A stretch of 64,000 nt of DNA from Shewanella algae (GTDB lineage Bacteria; Pseudomonadota; Gammaproteobacteria; Enterobacterales; Shewanellaceae), in assembly GCF_009183365.2 (NCBI RefSeq), contig NZ_CP068230.1:4617001-4681000 (forward strand), in the 5' to 3' direction. The notes under the pieces were generated by a model. It was given only the letters and a program-made list of their open reading frames with translations. It had not been told where the DNA came from and did not search any database. A program made the translations under genes and the position numbers. This document shows positions 27,228 through 36,477 of this stretch, piece after piece; the first letter of the stretch is position 1; every line of letters begins with the position of its first letter.

Positions 27228-28640
27228 ATGACCTACTCGCCCCTTCACCTTAGTGGCCAACAGACTCCAGATGCCATCGCCTTGGTAGAGGGCGGTATCA
27301 GCCATAGTTATCAGGCAGTAAGCCGGCAAGTATTGGCGCTCGGCGCTAAGCTTCGAGCCTTGGGGTTGCAGCGCGGGGATAAACTGGCCTGTGTGGCCGC
27401 TAACTGCCGCGAGCTGATGTTGTTGTATTGGGCTTGTTTGGATCTGGGGCTGCTCTTTTGCCCGCTGTCACCCAAGTTTCCGGATAGTCAGCTCCAGGAG
27501 CTGCTTGAACGTTTACATATTCGCTTTATCTGGTGTCCGGATAACGCCAGGAATGAGCTTTGGCAAACGCGGGATATCACCCGAGTGCAGGCGGATTTTG
27601 CCATTCTCGAATCGAATGGTATCCCAGCCGAGATAGCCACTGTCTCGGCCGATACGCCGCTCAATATTATTCTTACCTCGGGCTCCAGTGGCTGCCCCAA
27701 GGCCGCAGTCCACTGCCTTAACAACCATATCGCCAACGCCAATGGCAGTCGGCAGTTGATCCCCTTGGCAAGTGGTGATGCCTGGTTACTCTCGCTGCCG
27801 CTGTTCCATATCGGTGGCCTGGCAATTCTCAATCGCTGCGCCCTGGCGGCCGCAGCCGTGGTGCTGCCGGATAATAAGCTGACTATGGCGGCGCAGTTAA
27901 AGCGTGATGCCATCACTCATCTCTCGTTGGTGGCCACCCAATTGCAACGCCTGTTGGACGACAGCCCCGAAAGCCTTATGGGGGTAAAGTGCCTGCTACT
28001 CGGCGGCGGCGCCATAGGCCAAGGCCTGCTGGACAGGCTATCCCCCTTGAAGGTGAAAGCCTTTACCAGTTACGGCATGACAGAGATGGGCTCGCAAATC
28101 ACAACGGGAATGGCCCGCAGCGACGGCAGCAGTGGCCGCCTGTTACCCGGGCGCGAGCTCAAAATAGAACAGGGAGTTATCTGGGTCAGGGGCGAGACCC
28201 TGTTCATGGGTTACCTGCAGCCGGATGGCAGCATAGTTAAAGAGACCCAAGACGGTTGGTTCTGCACCAAGGACAAAGGCTTTTGGAGCCAGGATGGGCT
28301 ACTGCATATTCAGGGGCGGGTCGACAATATGTTTATCTGCGGCGGCGAGAATATTCAACCGGAAGAGGTGGAAGCGGCGCTGAAACGGCACCCTGCCATC
28401 CTGGATGCCATCGTCTTTGGTGAAGATAACCCCGAGTTTGGTTTACTGCCGGCCGCCATTTTGCGATATCGAAGCATAGAAGTACCGAGCGAAGCCGAGT
28501 TGACCGCCTTCCTGGCAGACAAGCTGGCCCGCTTTAAACGCCCGAGGCACTATTATCCCTGGCCGCAACAGGTTGCAGATGGGCTCAAGGTGCAGCGTAA
28601 ACAGCTTATTGCGGCTGTCAGCTCAGCCGCGAAGCCTTAG
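27228..28640 (+). CDS. menE: o-Succinylbenzoate--CoA ligase
   Basis: The 470-residue acyl-CoA synthetase-like protein has the P-loop-like LTSGSSGCPKA, the YGMTEMGSQ motif, and the C-terminal hinge and NMFICGGENIQPEEVE stretch. It makes o-succinylbenzoyl-CoA. It starts behind AGGAAAGCGC, 53 bases after menC. Its last 18 bases overlap the convergent REC-EAL gene. menB, menF and menA are not in the window. Confidence 0.93.
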   Translation: MTYSPLHLSGQQTPDAIALVEGGISHSYQAVSRQVLALGAKLRALGLQRGDKLACVAANCRELMLLYWACLDLGLLFCPLSPKFPDSQLQELLERLHIRFIWCPDNARNELWQTRDITRVQADFAILESNGIPAEIATVSADTPLNIILTSGSSGCPKAAVHCLNNHIANANGSRQLIPLASGDAWLLSLPLFHIGGLAILNRCALAAAAVVLPDNKLTMAAQLKRDAITHLSLVATQLQRLLDDSPESLMGVKCLLLGGGAIGQGLLDRLSPLKVKAFTSYGMTEMGSQITTGMARSDGSSGRLLPGRELKIEQGVIWVRGETLFMGYLQPDGSIVKETQDGWFCTKDKGFWSQDGLLHIQGRVDNMFICGGENIQPEEVEAALKRHPAILDAIVFGEDNPEFGLLPAAILRYRSIEVPSEAELTAFLADKLARFKRPRHYYPWPQQVADGLKVQRKQLIAAVSSAAKP

Positions 28641-29837
28641 GGTCTGGCTATTCAAAAAACGCTTGCAAAAATCGGCTTCACTCAAGGGCTTGGAAAAGTA
28701 GAATCCCTGCCCCAGGTTGCAGCCAAGATTTTGCAGCAATCTGAGCTGTGCCTCGGTCTCAATACCTTCAACCACCAGTTGCATGTCGAGCGAGTCAGAT
28801 AATGCAATTACACTGGAAATCGCCGCCTTGCATCTGGGCTCGCTATCCAGGCCAGCCACAAAACAGGCATCCAGTTTCATTTGTGAAAAAGGCAGCTCAC
28901 ACAGACGAGCCATAGAAGAATAAGCTGCACCAAAGTCGTCAATGGCCAGTTCACAACCCAACATGCGTAAACGGATCAGGTTTTCCATATTGAGGGCCGG
29001 TGCCGAGATAAGCCCGGACTCGGTGATCTCTATGGTGACCAATTTCGGTGGCAACTTGTAGTCACGGATCAACTTGGAGATCTGATATACCAGCTCAGTG
29101 GAGTTCAGTTGAGAGATATCCAGGTTATAGGCCAGCGACAAGCGATAATCTTGTTCCAGCAATTGCTTTTGCAGCCTTATCCCCTGGCGGAATAGCTGCA
29201 GAAACATTTCATCCAGCAGCCCATAGCGGATCAAAGGCTCAATAAACAGTGCCGGACTCAAGAGACCAAATACGGGATGATTCCAGCGCGCCAAGACTTC
29301 GGCGCCTTCAATCTGCAAATCAGATACGTGGAACTTGGGCTGGTAAAAGCCGACAAACTGCTGATCCATAACTGCATCCTTGAAGTCTTTGAAATTCAAA
29401 GATACCCAGTCTGTTTGTCTTTCAGGCTCAAGCGTTTGCTGACGAGGTTCGTTCAACTCGCGATAACGGCAAATCATTGAGCTCAGGTTTTCAATTGTGG
29501 GAGACTTGGCCAAGTCTCCCAAATATTGAAACCCCAACAGTTTAACCATCTGCGATACTGCCCGGCGCAGATCTCTGTCCACATCGCTATAGAGCGCTAC
29601 GGCACGAATTTTAAACCTAGTCCTTGCCTGACGCAGAAATGACAGTCCATCGGTTCCGGCCATCATCAGGTCGCAGATGACTATGTCGACTTCGCGATTC
29701 TGAGTTAACCAAGAGAAGGCTGCAGTTGCACTGCCGAAACTAACAACATCCACACAGGCCAACGACTTGAGATTATGCTCCAGCACAGTGCGTTGAAACG
29801 GATGATCCTCAAGAATCAGTACCCTGAGTTTATTCAT
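28623..29837 (-). CDS. rocR: RocR-like response regulator with EAL phosphodiesterase domain
   Basis: The 404-residue protein has an N-terminal receiver domain with phosphoacceptor Asp56 (VDIVICDLMMAG) and a C-terminal EAL domain (GAEVLARWNHP, TIEITESGLISAPAL, DDFGAAYSS, VVEGIET, QGFYFSKP). Both the layout and the ITESGLISAPA and FQYLGDL stretches resemble RocR (SadR) of Pseudomonas aeruginosa, which hydrolyses c-di-GMP and opposes the RocA regulator in control of Cup fimbriae. Its divergent neighbours encode RocA-like and RocS-like proteins. The loop-6 Gly of DFG(T/A)GYSS is Ala here. The VieA-type alternative would carry an extra HTH, which is absent. Confidence 0.8.
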   Translation of the reverse strand: MNKLRVLILEDHPFQRTVLEHNLKSLACVDVVSFGSATAAFSWLTQNREVDIVICDLMMAGTDGLSFLRQARTRFKIRAVALYSDVDRDLRRAVSQMVKLLGFQYLGDLAKSPTIENLSSMICRYRELNEPRQQTLEPERQTDWVSLNFKDFKDAVMDQQFVGFYQPKFHVSDLQIEGAEVLARWNHPVFGLLSPALFIEPLIRYGLLDEMFLQLFRQGIRLQKQLLEQDYRLSLAYNLDISQLNSTELVYQISKLIRDYKLPPKLVTIEITESGLISAPALNMENLIRLRMLGCELAIDDFGAAYSSMARLCELPFSQMKLDACFVAGLDSEPRCKAAISSVIALSDSLDMQLVVEGIETEAQLRLLQNLGCNLGQGFYFSKPLSEADFCKRFLNSQTLRLRG

Positions 29838-30190
29838 GAGTCTGCCTATAGAAGTAATAATGGTTCAGGCAACTACTTATTTAGGTTAAGTCGGCCAACG
29901 GAAAACTTGCATGCAATAAGGCATTCAGAGTTACAAATATCAAGAAAAAGTGACGCCAAAACTCATAAAAATCATTTATGCAAACAAGATTAATAAAGCT
30001 TCATCTAAAGCAAGATTCAGGTCACGGAAATCAATATGAAGTTCCGTTTACAGCCTCGAAGCATGCGCATATTCTACCCGAGCTTCTCAATCGAAAAGTC
30101 TGAAATGCCAGTAAGAATCGTCTTACTTACATAGGCCTTGTAAGCCGTCAGACTGTTTTCACTGAGAACAGATGAAGAGTAATTGAAAAC
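29838..30190. other. Divergent regulatory region of the roc-like locus
   Basis: This 353-base region separates the REC-EAL gene and the LuxR-type regulator and is AT-rich. It contains a perfect inverted repeat GTAAGA-ATCG-TCTTAC at 30111-30126. A near-perfect repeat, CTGTTTTC-ACT-GAGAACAG at 30153-30171, lies 20 bases before the regulator's start. No ORF with support was found. Promoters for both divergent genes should lie here. Confidence 0.5.
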
Positions 30191-30814
30191 ATGAAGAACG
30201 TTATTATTGTTGATGATCATCCCGTTGTGGTTATGGCGATAAGGATCATGCTGGAACAAAATGGATTTCATGTTATAGCCACTACAGATAATGGGGTAGA
30301 TGCCCTGAAACTCATTCGGGAACACAGGCCTGATGCCGTGATTCTGGATATAGGTATTCCCCAACTCGACGGATTGGAGGTGATTAATCGCCTCAATAAT
30401 CTGGCACTTCCACCCAAGGTTTTAGTACTGACAGCACAGCCATCTGAATACTTCGTGACTCGCTGCATTCATGCTGGTGCCTCAGGGTTTGTTTCAAAAC
30501 AGGAAGATCTGACGGAAGTCTTGGGAGCTCTGCGGGCGGTATTGTCTGGATATTCCTATTTCCCCAATATCGCCAGCATGCAGCGCAATCAGGGTAATCA
30601 GTTGGCCGAGGCCGATAAGCTGGCCAAGCTTTCCGGTAGAGAAATGATGGTATTGCAGCAATTGGCCAATGGCCTTTCCAACAAGGAGATTGCCGACCGT
30701 ATGTTGCTAAGCAATAAAACCATCAGCACCTACAAGACCCGGCTATTGGAGAAGCTTAACGCCCGAACCTTGGTTGATCTCATTGAGATATCAAAGCGAA
30801 ATCAAATTATATGA
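30191..30814 (+). CDS. rocA: RocA-like LuxR-type response regulator
   Basis: The 207-residue protein has a receiver domain with Asp53 (AVILDIGIPQLDG) and a LuxR/FixJ helix-turn-helix (LANGLSNKEIADRMLLSNKTISTYKTRLLEKL), the layout of BvgA, EvgA and RocA. Its stop overlaps the start of the hybrid kinase (ATGA), so the two are coupled. The gene order REC-EAL, LuxR-type regulator, BvgS-like kinase matches the Roc/Sad locus. The likely targets are the adjacent pilus genes. The ribosome site is weak. Confidence 0.82.
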   Translation: MKNVIIVDDHPVVVMAIRIMLEQNGFHVIATTDNGVDALKLIREHRPDAVILDIGIPQLDGLEVINRLNNLALPPKVLVLTAQPSEYFVTRCIHAGASGFVSKQEDLTEVLGALRAVLSGYSYFPNIASMQRNQGNQLAEADKLAKLSGREMMVLQQLANGLSNKEIADRMLLSNKTISTYKTRLLEKLNARTLVDLIEISKRNQII

Positions 30815-33800
30815 ATACAGCACCTCTTATCCGGGTGCTTTATCTGATATTGGTTTGTTGTTTTGTGGTTTCACCACAAGCAAAAAGCGATGAAACTCAC
30901 CCGCTGACACTCTTTGGCCACACCACCCTAGGTGAGGTCGAAGTGCAACTGTCCGATGAACAATGGGACTGGCTGCAGACACAGAAAACAATTCGAGTGG
31001 GGATCTCCACACCTGACTACCCTCCATTTGATATGACAATGGACGGCAGTAGTGACTTCTACGAAGGCTTGAGTGCAGATTACCTACAGGTTCTTTCTGA
31101 AGTTCTGAGAGTCAAAATAGAGCTGCATTTCTTCAATTCACGGCAAAATGCCATCGCTGCTGTGAAGGCCGGTGAACTGGATCTGCTAACCACGTCCAAC
31201 CGCTACGAAGAGTTTCATGAGTTGCAGTTGAGCCATGCCTATATTGATGATGTACCTGTGCTTTATGTTTCGGAAAAACTATCGGCAACAGAAGCCCCGA
31301 CTCGTATCGCCATGGCTTATGATTATCTACCGGATGCCGAAGTCAGTAAGCTGTTTCCAGACGCCGAACTAATCTGCTATCCCTCAAGACAACAAGCGGT
31401 TGCCGCTGCGGTTTTCGGTCAAGCAGATGGTGTAGTTACCGATCTGTTCTCTGCCAACTATATGGTAAACAACAGCTTTTCAAAGAAGCTGCTGCTGAGA
31501 ACCTTATTGCCGATAGATAGTCGGGGCATCAGTTTTGCGCTAAAGCCAGAGAATCAGACTCTCAGAGAAATCATCAACAGCGCGTTGCAACAGCTCCCGG
31601 CAAGTGAGCATTGGGCGATCAAAAAGCGCTGGAGCGGCGGTGGTGTCACGCAACTCACAGGTAAGCACCGTATTGAGTTAACCGAAGCAGAACAAAAATG
31701 GCTTAAGCAACACCAACCCATTAGAGTGGTGGCAAACCAGTTCAATGCTCCGATGACCTATTTCGATCAGAACCGCAACCTGCACGGTTTTGCCGCCGAC
31801 GTACTCGAAGTGATTAAACTGTACAGTGGTATGGAAACCGTTGTCATCAAGACACAAAATTTCAAGGAGATGGAAGAGTACCTTAAGTATAACAGCGCTG
31901 ATTTGGCACTGTTTTCACCTTCGGAGAAACGCAAGCGGCAATTCCTGTTCAGTAAGGAATTTGCCAGAGCAAGCTTTGTGCTGATCTCCCGCAAGGAAGA
32001 CAACATCTCCGTAAATAAAGCCAATTTAAAAGTCGCCTTACCGACGGCACATATTTCCAATGAAATGCTGCCCAAGGCTCTTCCTCAAGCGCAGATCATT
32101 TTGGTGAATAACTACCTGGATGCCATGGACGCTACCGCTAAAGGAAAAGTCGATGCCACAGTAGCACCACTTGCTATGGCCGATTACTACATCAATCACT
32201 ACTTCAGCGAACAGCTCAAGATAGAGAGAGTTCTCGACGGTGTATTGCCGGCAACAGCGGCCTTTGCCACCAGTAAAAGGAATCCCGAGCTGATCAGTAT
32301 TCTGAATAAGATTCTGGCAGCGATTCCCGCAGATGAATTGCAATCCATGGAAAACCGTTGGCGCCGCAACGCTATGCCAGGCCAAGAAACCTGGCGAGAC
32401 TACAAGTACACCATATATACAATAACCATAGCCTCAATTCTGTTGATTCTGGCATCCTTGGTATGGGCCTGGTTTACCCGTAGCCACTATATCAAGAGAC
32501 TCAATGCCAAGCAGGAGCTCAAGGAACAACTGGTATTCATGCAAGAGGTGGTCGACAGCATCCCCCACCCAATCTATGTTCGTGATATTAACCGTCGCCT
32601 AATTCTGTGCAACGAAAGCTACCAGCGAGTCTTTCGGACGTCCAAAGAAGACGCCTTGTATAAAACGGCCATGGAAGGCGTGCATCGGGTATTGGAAGCG
32701 CCCGATATCGACAAGGAATACCAATCGTCCATCAGAGAAAACCGTGCATTCTATCGCGATAGAAAAATGCATATTGATGGCCAATCCATGGATATCTATC
32801 ATTGGTTTCAGCCCTACAGAGGAGAACAGGGTCAAATACAGGGGATAGTTGGCGGTTGGATTGATGTCAGTGACAGGGTCAAACTCATGGAGCAACTGAC
32901 CCAGGCTAAAGATATGGCCGACGGTGCCAGTAAGGCCAAGACCCAGTTTCTCGCGACCATGAGCCACGAGATCCGCACGCCAATGAATGCCATCATAGGA
33001 CTACTCGAGCTATCACTGAAACGTGCCCAAGATAATCAATTTGATTTCAACTCTATCCGGGTCGCTTACGACTCAGCCAAGGGCTTGTTGGACCTTATTG
33101 GCGACATTCTTGATGTCGTACGTATCGAGGCTGGGCAGCTGAGCCTCAATCCAGTTCAAGTTGAGCTGAAACAGACGCTTGACTCAGTGATCCGAATTTT
33201 TGACGGTATCGCCATCCAAAAAGGATTGGCATTAACATTGGAGTTTGACTCTGAACTACCCAAATATGTTCAGTTGGATCCCCTCAGAGTCAAGCAGATA
33301 CTTTCCAACTTGATAGGCAATGCGATCAAGTTTACCGATCAAGGGCATATCGAAGTCACTGCACAAAAAGAGCTGGATGCAGAGGAAAAGGCACAGCTAC
33401 TCCTCAGAGTCGCAGATACAGGTATAGGTATTCCAATTGAAGAGCAACAAAAGCTGTTCCGCCCATTTGCCCAAGTTCATAACGGTGCCCATAACAAGGG
33501 AGGAACCGGCTTGGGACTCATGATATGTCGCTCACTTTGCGACATGATGGGTGGCACACTCAGTATGATGAGCGAACCCGGGCAGGGAACTTGCATCAGC
33601 ATGCGCATACCCTTATTGGCTGCCGAAACTCATCTATTTGGGGAGAACAAGGCCAACTCTACCGCCGATGTTATCCCCTCGATTCAAGCGCAACACGTAT
33701 TGATCGTTGATGATCATCCAGCCAATCGACTGCTGTTATCTCAACAACTAAGGTACTTGGGCCACACCGTAGAAGAAGCCAATGATGGCAAAGAAGCACT

Positions 33801-34413
33801 AAAGCTTTTTAGCCAACACTCCTACAAGATTGTCATCACCGACTGCAACATGCCCGAAATGGATGGCTATGAGTTGAGTCGCCGCTTGAGACAACTGGAG
33901 CAAAATCAGAACTTATCCCCGGCTGTATTGCTGGGTTATACCGCCAATGCCCAACTGGAGGCCAAACGGGCCTGCATTGACGCCGGCATGAATGATTGTC
34001 TGTTCAAACCCATAAGTTTGGAAGAGCTACAGCAAAAACTGAACAGTTTCAGAAATCTACTGAATCAGGAAGGCCCAAGGCAGAGTTTCCTGCCCAGCTC
34101 CCTAGATAAACTCACAGGAGGTAACAAGCAACTGACTGAGCAATTATTGCAGGAGTTATTGAGTGCCAACGAGGCCGATCTTGCCAGGATACAATCAGCA
34201 GTACACAACTGTGAGCTTGATGAAGCCAAGAGCATTGCTCACAAAATCAAAGGCGCAGCCAAGATCATTGCCGCTACCGCCATAGTCACTCTATGTGAGC
34301 AGTTGGAGCATAGCGAAACAACCGAAAATGCCTGTGTGCATCTGGCCAAGTTGACGGTTGCAATTACGCGTCTGGCCAGTGAAATCAAGGAATTCTTGGC
34401 GGCCGGTAACTAA
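30811..34413 (+). CDS. rocS: RocS/BvgS-like hybrid sensor histidine kinase
   Basis: The 1200-residue protein has a signal peptide, two periplasmic type-2 solute-binding (Venus flytrap) domains (about 45-270 and 285-515), a TM helix near 535-555, a PAS domain (about 580-700), a HisKA dimerisation domain with the phosphoacceptor His719 ([12 protein letters not shown]), an ATPase domain ([19 protein letters not shown]), a receiver domain with Asp1011 ([13 protein letters not shown]), and an HPt domain with His1144 (AHKIKGAAK). This is the four-step relay layout of BvgS, EvgS and RocS1. It should phosphorylate the LuxR-type regulator and perhaps the REC-EAL protein. The periplasmic ligand is unknown. 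Confidence 0.87.
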   Translation: MNTAPLIRVLYLILVCCFVVSPQAKSDETHPLTLFGHTTLGEVEVQLSDEQWDWLQTQKTIRVGISTPDYPPFDMTMDGSSDFYEGLSADYLQVLSEVLRVKIELHFFNSRQNAIAAVKAGELDLLTTSNRYEEFHELQLSHAYIDDVPVLYVSEKLSATEAPTRIAMAYDYLPDAEVSKLFPDAELICYPSRQQAVAAAVFGQADGVVTDLFSANYMVNNSFSKKLLLRTLLPIDSRGISFALKPENQTLREIINSALQQLPASEHWAIKKRWSGGGVTQLTGKHRIELTEAEQKWLKQHQPIRVVANQFNAPMTYFDQNRNLHGFAADVLEVIKLYSGMETVVIKTQNFKEMEEYLKYNSADLALFSPSEKRKRQFLFSKEFARASFVLISRKEDNISVNKANLKVALPTAHISNEMLPKALPQAQIILVNNYLDAMDATAKGKVDATVAPLAMADYYINHYFSEQLKIERVLDGVLPATAAFATSKRNPELISILNKILAAIPADELQSMENRWRRNAMPGQETWRDYKYTIYTITIASILLILASLVWAWFTRSHYIKRLNAKQELKEQLVFMQEVVDSIPHPIYVRDINRRLILCNESYQRVFRTSKEDALYKTAMEGVHRVLEAPDIDKEYQSSIRENRAFYRDRKMHIDGQSMDIYHWFQPYRGEQGQIQGIVGGWIDVSDRVKLMEQLTQAKDMADGASKAKTQFLATMSHEIRTPMNAIIGLLELSLKRAQDNQFDFNSIRVAYDSAKGLLDLIGDILDVVRIEAGQLSLNPVQVELKQTLDSVIRIFDGIAIQKGLALTLEFDSELPKYVQLDPLRVKQILSNLIGNAIKFTDQGHIEVTAQKELDAEEKAQLLLRVADTGIGIPIEEQQKLFRPFAQVHNGAHNKGGTGLGLMICRSLCDMMGGTLSMMSEPGQGTCISMRIPLLAAETHLFGENKANSTADVIPSIQAQHVLIVDDHPANRLLLSQQLRYLGHTVEEANDGKEALKLFSQHSYKIVITDCNMPEMDGYELSRRLRQLEQNQNLSPAVLLGYTANAQLEAKRACIDAGMNDCLFKPISLEELQQKLNSFRNLLNQEGPRQSFLPSSLDKLTGGNKQLTEQLLQELLSANEADLARIQSAVHNCELDEAKSIAHKIKGAAKIIAATAIVTLCEQLEHSETTENACVHLAKLTVAITRLASEIKEFLAAGN

Positions 34414-34421
34414 CGACAGCA

Positions 34422-34456
34422 TTATGGAAAGTGGGCTACAAGGCCACTTTCCATAA
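34422..34456. other. 13-bp perfect inverted repeat between convergent genes
   Basis: TTATGGAAAGTGG at 34422-34434 pairs perfectly with CCACTTTCCATAA at 34444-34456, around a 9-base loop. It lies across the end of the second fimbrial chaperone gene, just past the kinase stop. No clear U-tract follows on either strand, so a transcription-blocking role is possible but unproven. Confidence 0.55.
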
Positions 34457-35152
34457 CTGCTCGACCCCATAATCATCCAGGTAATAGATAGATGCTGATT
34501 GAGCCAATGGCCTAATCGGCAGTTCCAAGCTCTCGCTGGAAAATGGCGCCAGCATTTGTGGTTGCAGAGGGGGAGTCTGGTTATCTAATTCAATGCGGGT
34601 GATGGTCAGAAAAAATGGGCCTTGATTGTTAATTTGCAGTTTGCCTTCACGCCAATCAAGTTTAACAGATTCAATCATATTGACCGCTTTGGCACTCAAA
34701 GATTCCGGACGGAAAAACAACTTCATTTGAGTACGCATGGTCAGTAACACCAATTGCTCGGCACTACTTCCTTGTATCAAAGGTTTGGGCGGCACCTCGT
34801 AAATATTAAGCCAGTAGAGACTTTCTCTATCTTCCGGTAAATCTTCTCTCACTCGTACCAATCGAATACTTCGCTGCTCGCCGGCAGCCAGATTAAAAAT
34901 GGCGGGTAAAGATATTACCGGCGCATAAGTTGCTTTATCCGGTGTACTGCCAGGGTTACCATCATCAATCCACAGCTGCACCAACACAGGATAATCATTG
35001 AGGTTCGCCAGCTGTAGCGATTGTTGCGGCTTTGCGGCCTCATATACTACCCGAGAAACCTCTGCTGTAACCCCTCCCCAAGCCAACTGAGGCACGCAGA
35101 AAATTAGCCAACCCAGGCTATTGAACCCGAATAAATACTTCAGCAGTCGCAT
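34436..35152 (-). CDS. Fimbrial chaperone, second copy (PapD family)
   Basis: The 238-residue protein starts at ATG 35152 (MRLLKYLFGF) behind GGAAAAG, overlapping the tip-protein gene by 35 bases. A signal peptide ends near QLAWG. The PapD fold is indicated by SRVVYEAA, the Arg/Lys pair region VQLWIDDGNP, and the DRESLYWLNIYEVPP strand. It would fold and cap a pilin in the periplasm, probably the dedicated tip protein, since it is coupled to that gene. Its last bases lie inside a long perfect inverted repeat. Confidence 0.85.
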   Translation of the reverse strand: MRLLKYLFGFNSLGWLIFCVPQLAWGGVTAEVSRVVYEAAKPQQSLQLANLNDYPVLVQLWIDDGNPGSTPDKATYAPVISLPAIFNLAAGEQRSIRLVRVREDLPEDRESLYWLNIYEVPPKPLIQGSSAEQLVLLTMRTQMKLFFRPESLSAKAVNMIESVKLDWREGKLQINNQGPFFLTITRIELDNQTPPLQPQMLAPFSSESLELPIRPLAQSASIYYLDDYGVEQLWKVAL

Positions 35153-36455
35153 AAACTTTTCCAGGCGTAGGTGCCGTATTCTCATCCAAAGCAGTGAGAT
35201 ACACATTATAAACTTCCAGATACTCGTCAGATACGGTTCCTGTGCCGATTTTCTCTCCCTGCAAAGCATACCAACCATCAATATTACCGCCATACATAAT
35301 ATTCTCGTCACTCAGCCAATTCATTGGTGAACCATCAGACTTGGCAAGTTCAATACCAACGCCTGCCGCTACCGAAGGATCGGTTCCATAGCCGTGACTG
35401 AGCAAATGAGTAACACCATAACCTGAAGTCTTGAGACCGGCTGATTCAGCGGCTAAATAAGCTTCCACACTTACTTTAAAGCCTACGGCATTCTGATTCG
35501 CACCAACTCCATAAGCAGCCCCCTGCTGACAGTTGTAAGTTAAACTCAATTGCCCTGCTGCTTTCTCACCTCTTCTCAGAGCTTCGACTGAAATAGTGGG
35601 AAAAAGCACATAAGGCGTAACACTCTTGAAGGCACACATCTTGGTTCTTCTGATCACGAGTTGATTATGAATGGAAATATTTCCAGGGAAATTAGCATAC
35701 CAACCTGTGTAGCAGGTCGAAGAAGGTTTCCCCTCGTCACAACCAGTAATGCCAGGCCCAACAAAGGTGGTGTAACCAAGGGGGCCTAGATAGGTATAGC
35801 TATAGTTATAACCGGTTCCAGGGTTACCTGAGGGAGTATCCGTAATCGGAGGGTATGATATTTTGATCAGCTCAACAGACATATTGCTGAAGTTCTTTGC
35901 CTTTACCAATATTTTACCTTGGTCGTCGGTATCCAAATTTGTCAGCTTCCGATAACGCCAATATCGGTTTAAATACTCACCGGTAGTGTCATTCTTAACT
36001 CTAAAGCCAATACGCTGACTATTGAGCACGTAAGTATCCGCAGGGACCCCGGCTTCAGTCACTAACCGGCGCCCACTATAATAATCATCTCCGTTGTTCG
36101 AATAACTTTCATATAGGCTGTCAACATCTGAGGCATCACAGCGATACAGCACTTGCTCAGGGTCAAACCCACCACTCTGTCCATACTGAGTCATTGGCGC
36201 GCCGGTAGACTGTGCCAAAACAGTACCTATCGGCTGAAAATCGTTATCTGTAATGCCAATGATATTTTGAATACCCACCAAACCATGGTTGGAGTCATGA
36301 CCACCACTCCAAACAGCCGCTTTACCGTAAGCCGGATTCACATAGTAAACACTTGTTGGTCCGTATCCTCCAGTGTGACTGATTCGATAACAGGTTGCCT
36401 GAACAGGCTGAAATAAACCGCATATGAATAAGAGCAAGAGCGTTTTTTTAGTCAT
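35118..36455 (-). CDS. Two-domain fimbrial tip protein (putative adhesin)
   Basis: The 445-residue exported protein has a signal peptide ending PVQA, then a Tyr/Gly/Asn-rich N-terminal domain of about 250 residues with several cysteines. A C-terminal pilin-like domain follows (MCAFKSVTPYVLFPTISVEAL ... YLTALDENTAPTPGKVYATAEVFIRV), whose last strand should insert in the chaperone. This is the shape of FimH/PapG-type tip adhesins. A GGAG ribosome site precedes it. Receptor specificity cannot be read. It sits between the usher and the second chaperone. Confidence 0.8.
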   Translation of the reverse strand: MTKKTLLLLFICGLFQPVQATCYRISHTGGYGPTSVYYVNPAYGKAAVWSGGHDSNHGLVGIQNIIGITDNDFQPIGTVLAQSTGAPMTQYGQSGGFDPEQVLYRCDASDVDSLYESYSNNGDDYYSGRRLVTEAGVPADTYVLNSQRIGFRVKNDTTGEYLNRYWRYRKLTNLDTDDQGKILVKAKNFSNMSVELIKISYPPITDTPSGNPGTGYNYSYTYLGPLGYTTFVGPGITGCDEGKPSSTCYTGWYANFPGNISIHNQLVIRRTKMCAFKSVTPYVLFPTISVEALRRGEKAAGQLSLTYNCQQGAAYGVGANQNAVGFKVSVEAYLAAESAGLKTSGYGVTHLLSHGYGTDPSVAAGVGIELAKSDGSPMNWLSDENIMYGGNIDGWYALQGEKIGTGTVSDEYLEVYNVYLTALDENTAPTPGKVYATAEVFIRVQ

Positions 36456-36477
36456 ATTGTCTCCAAAGGGAATACTA

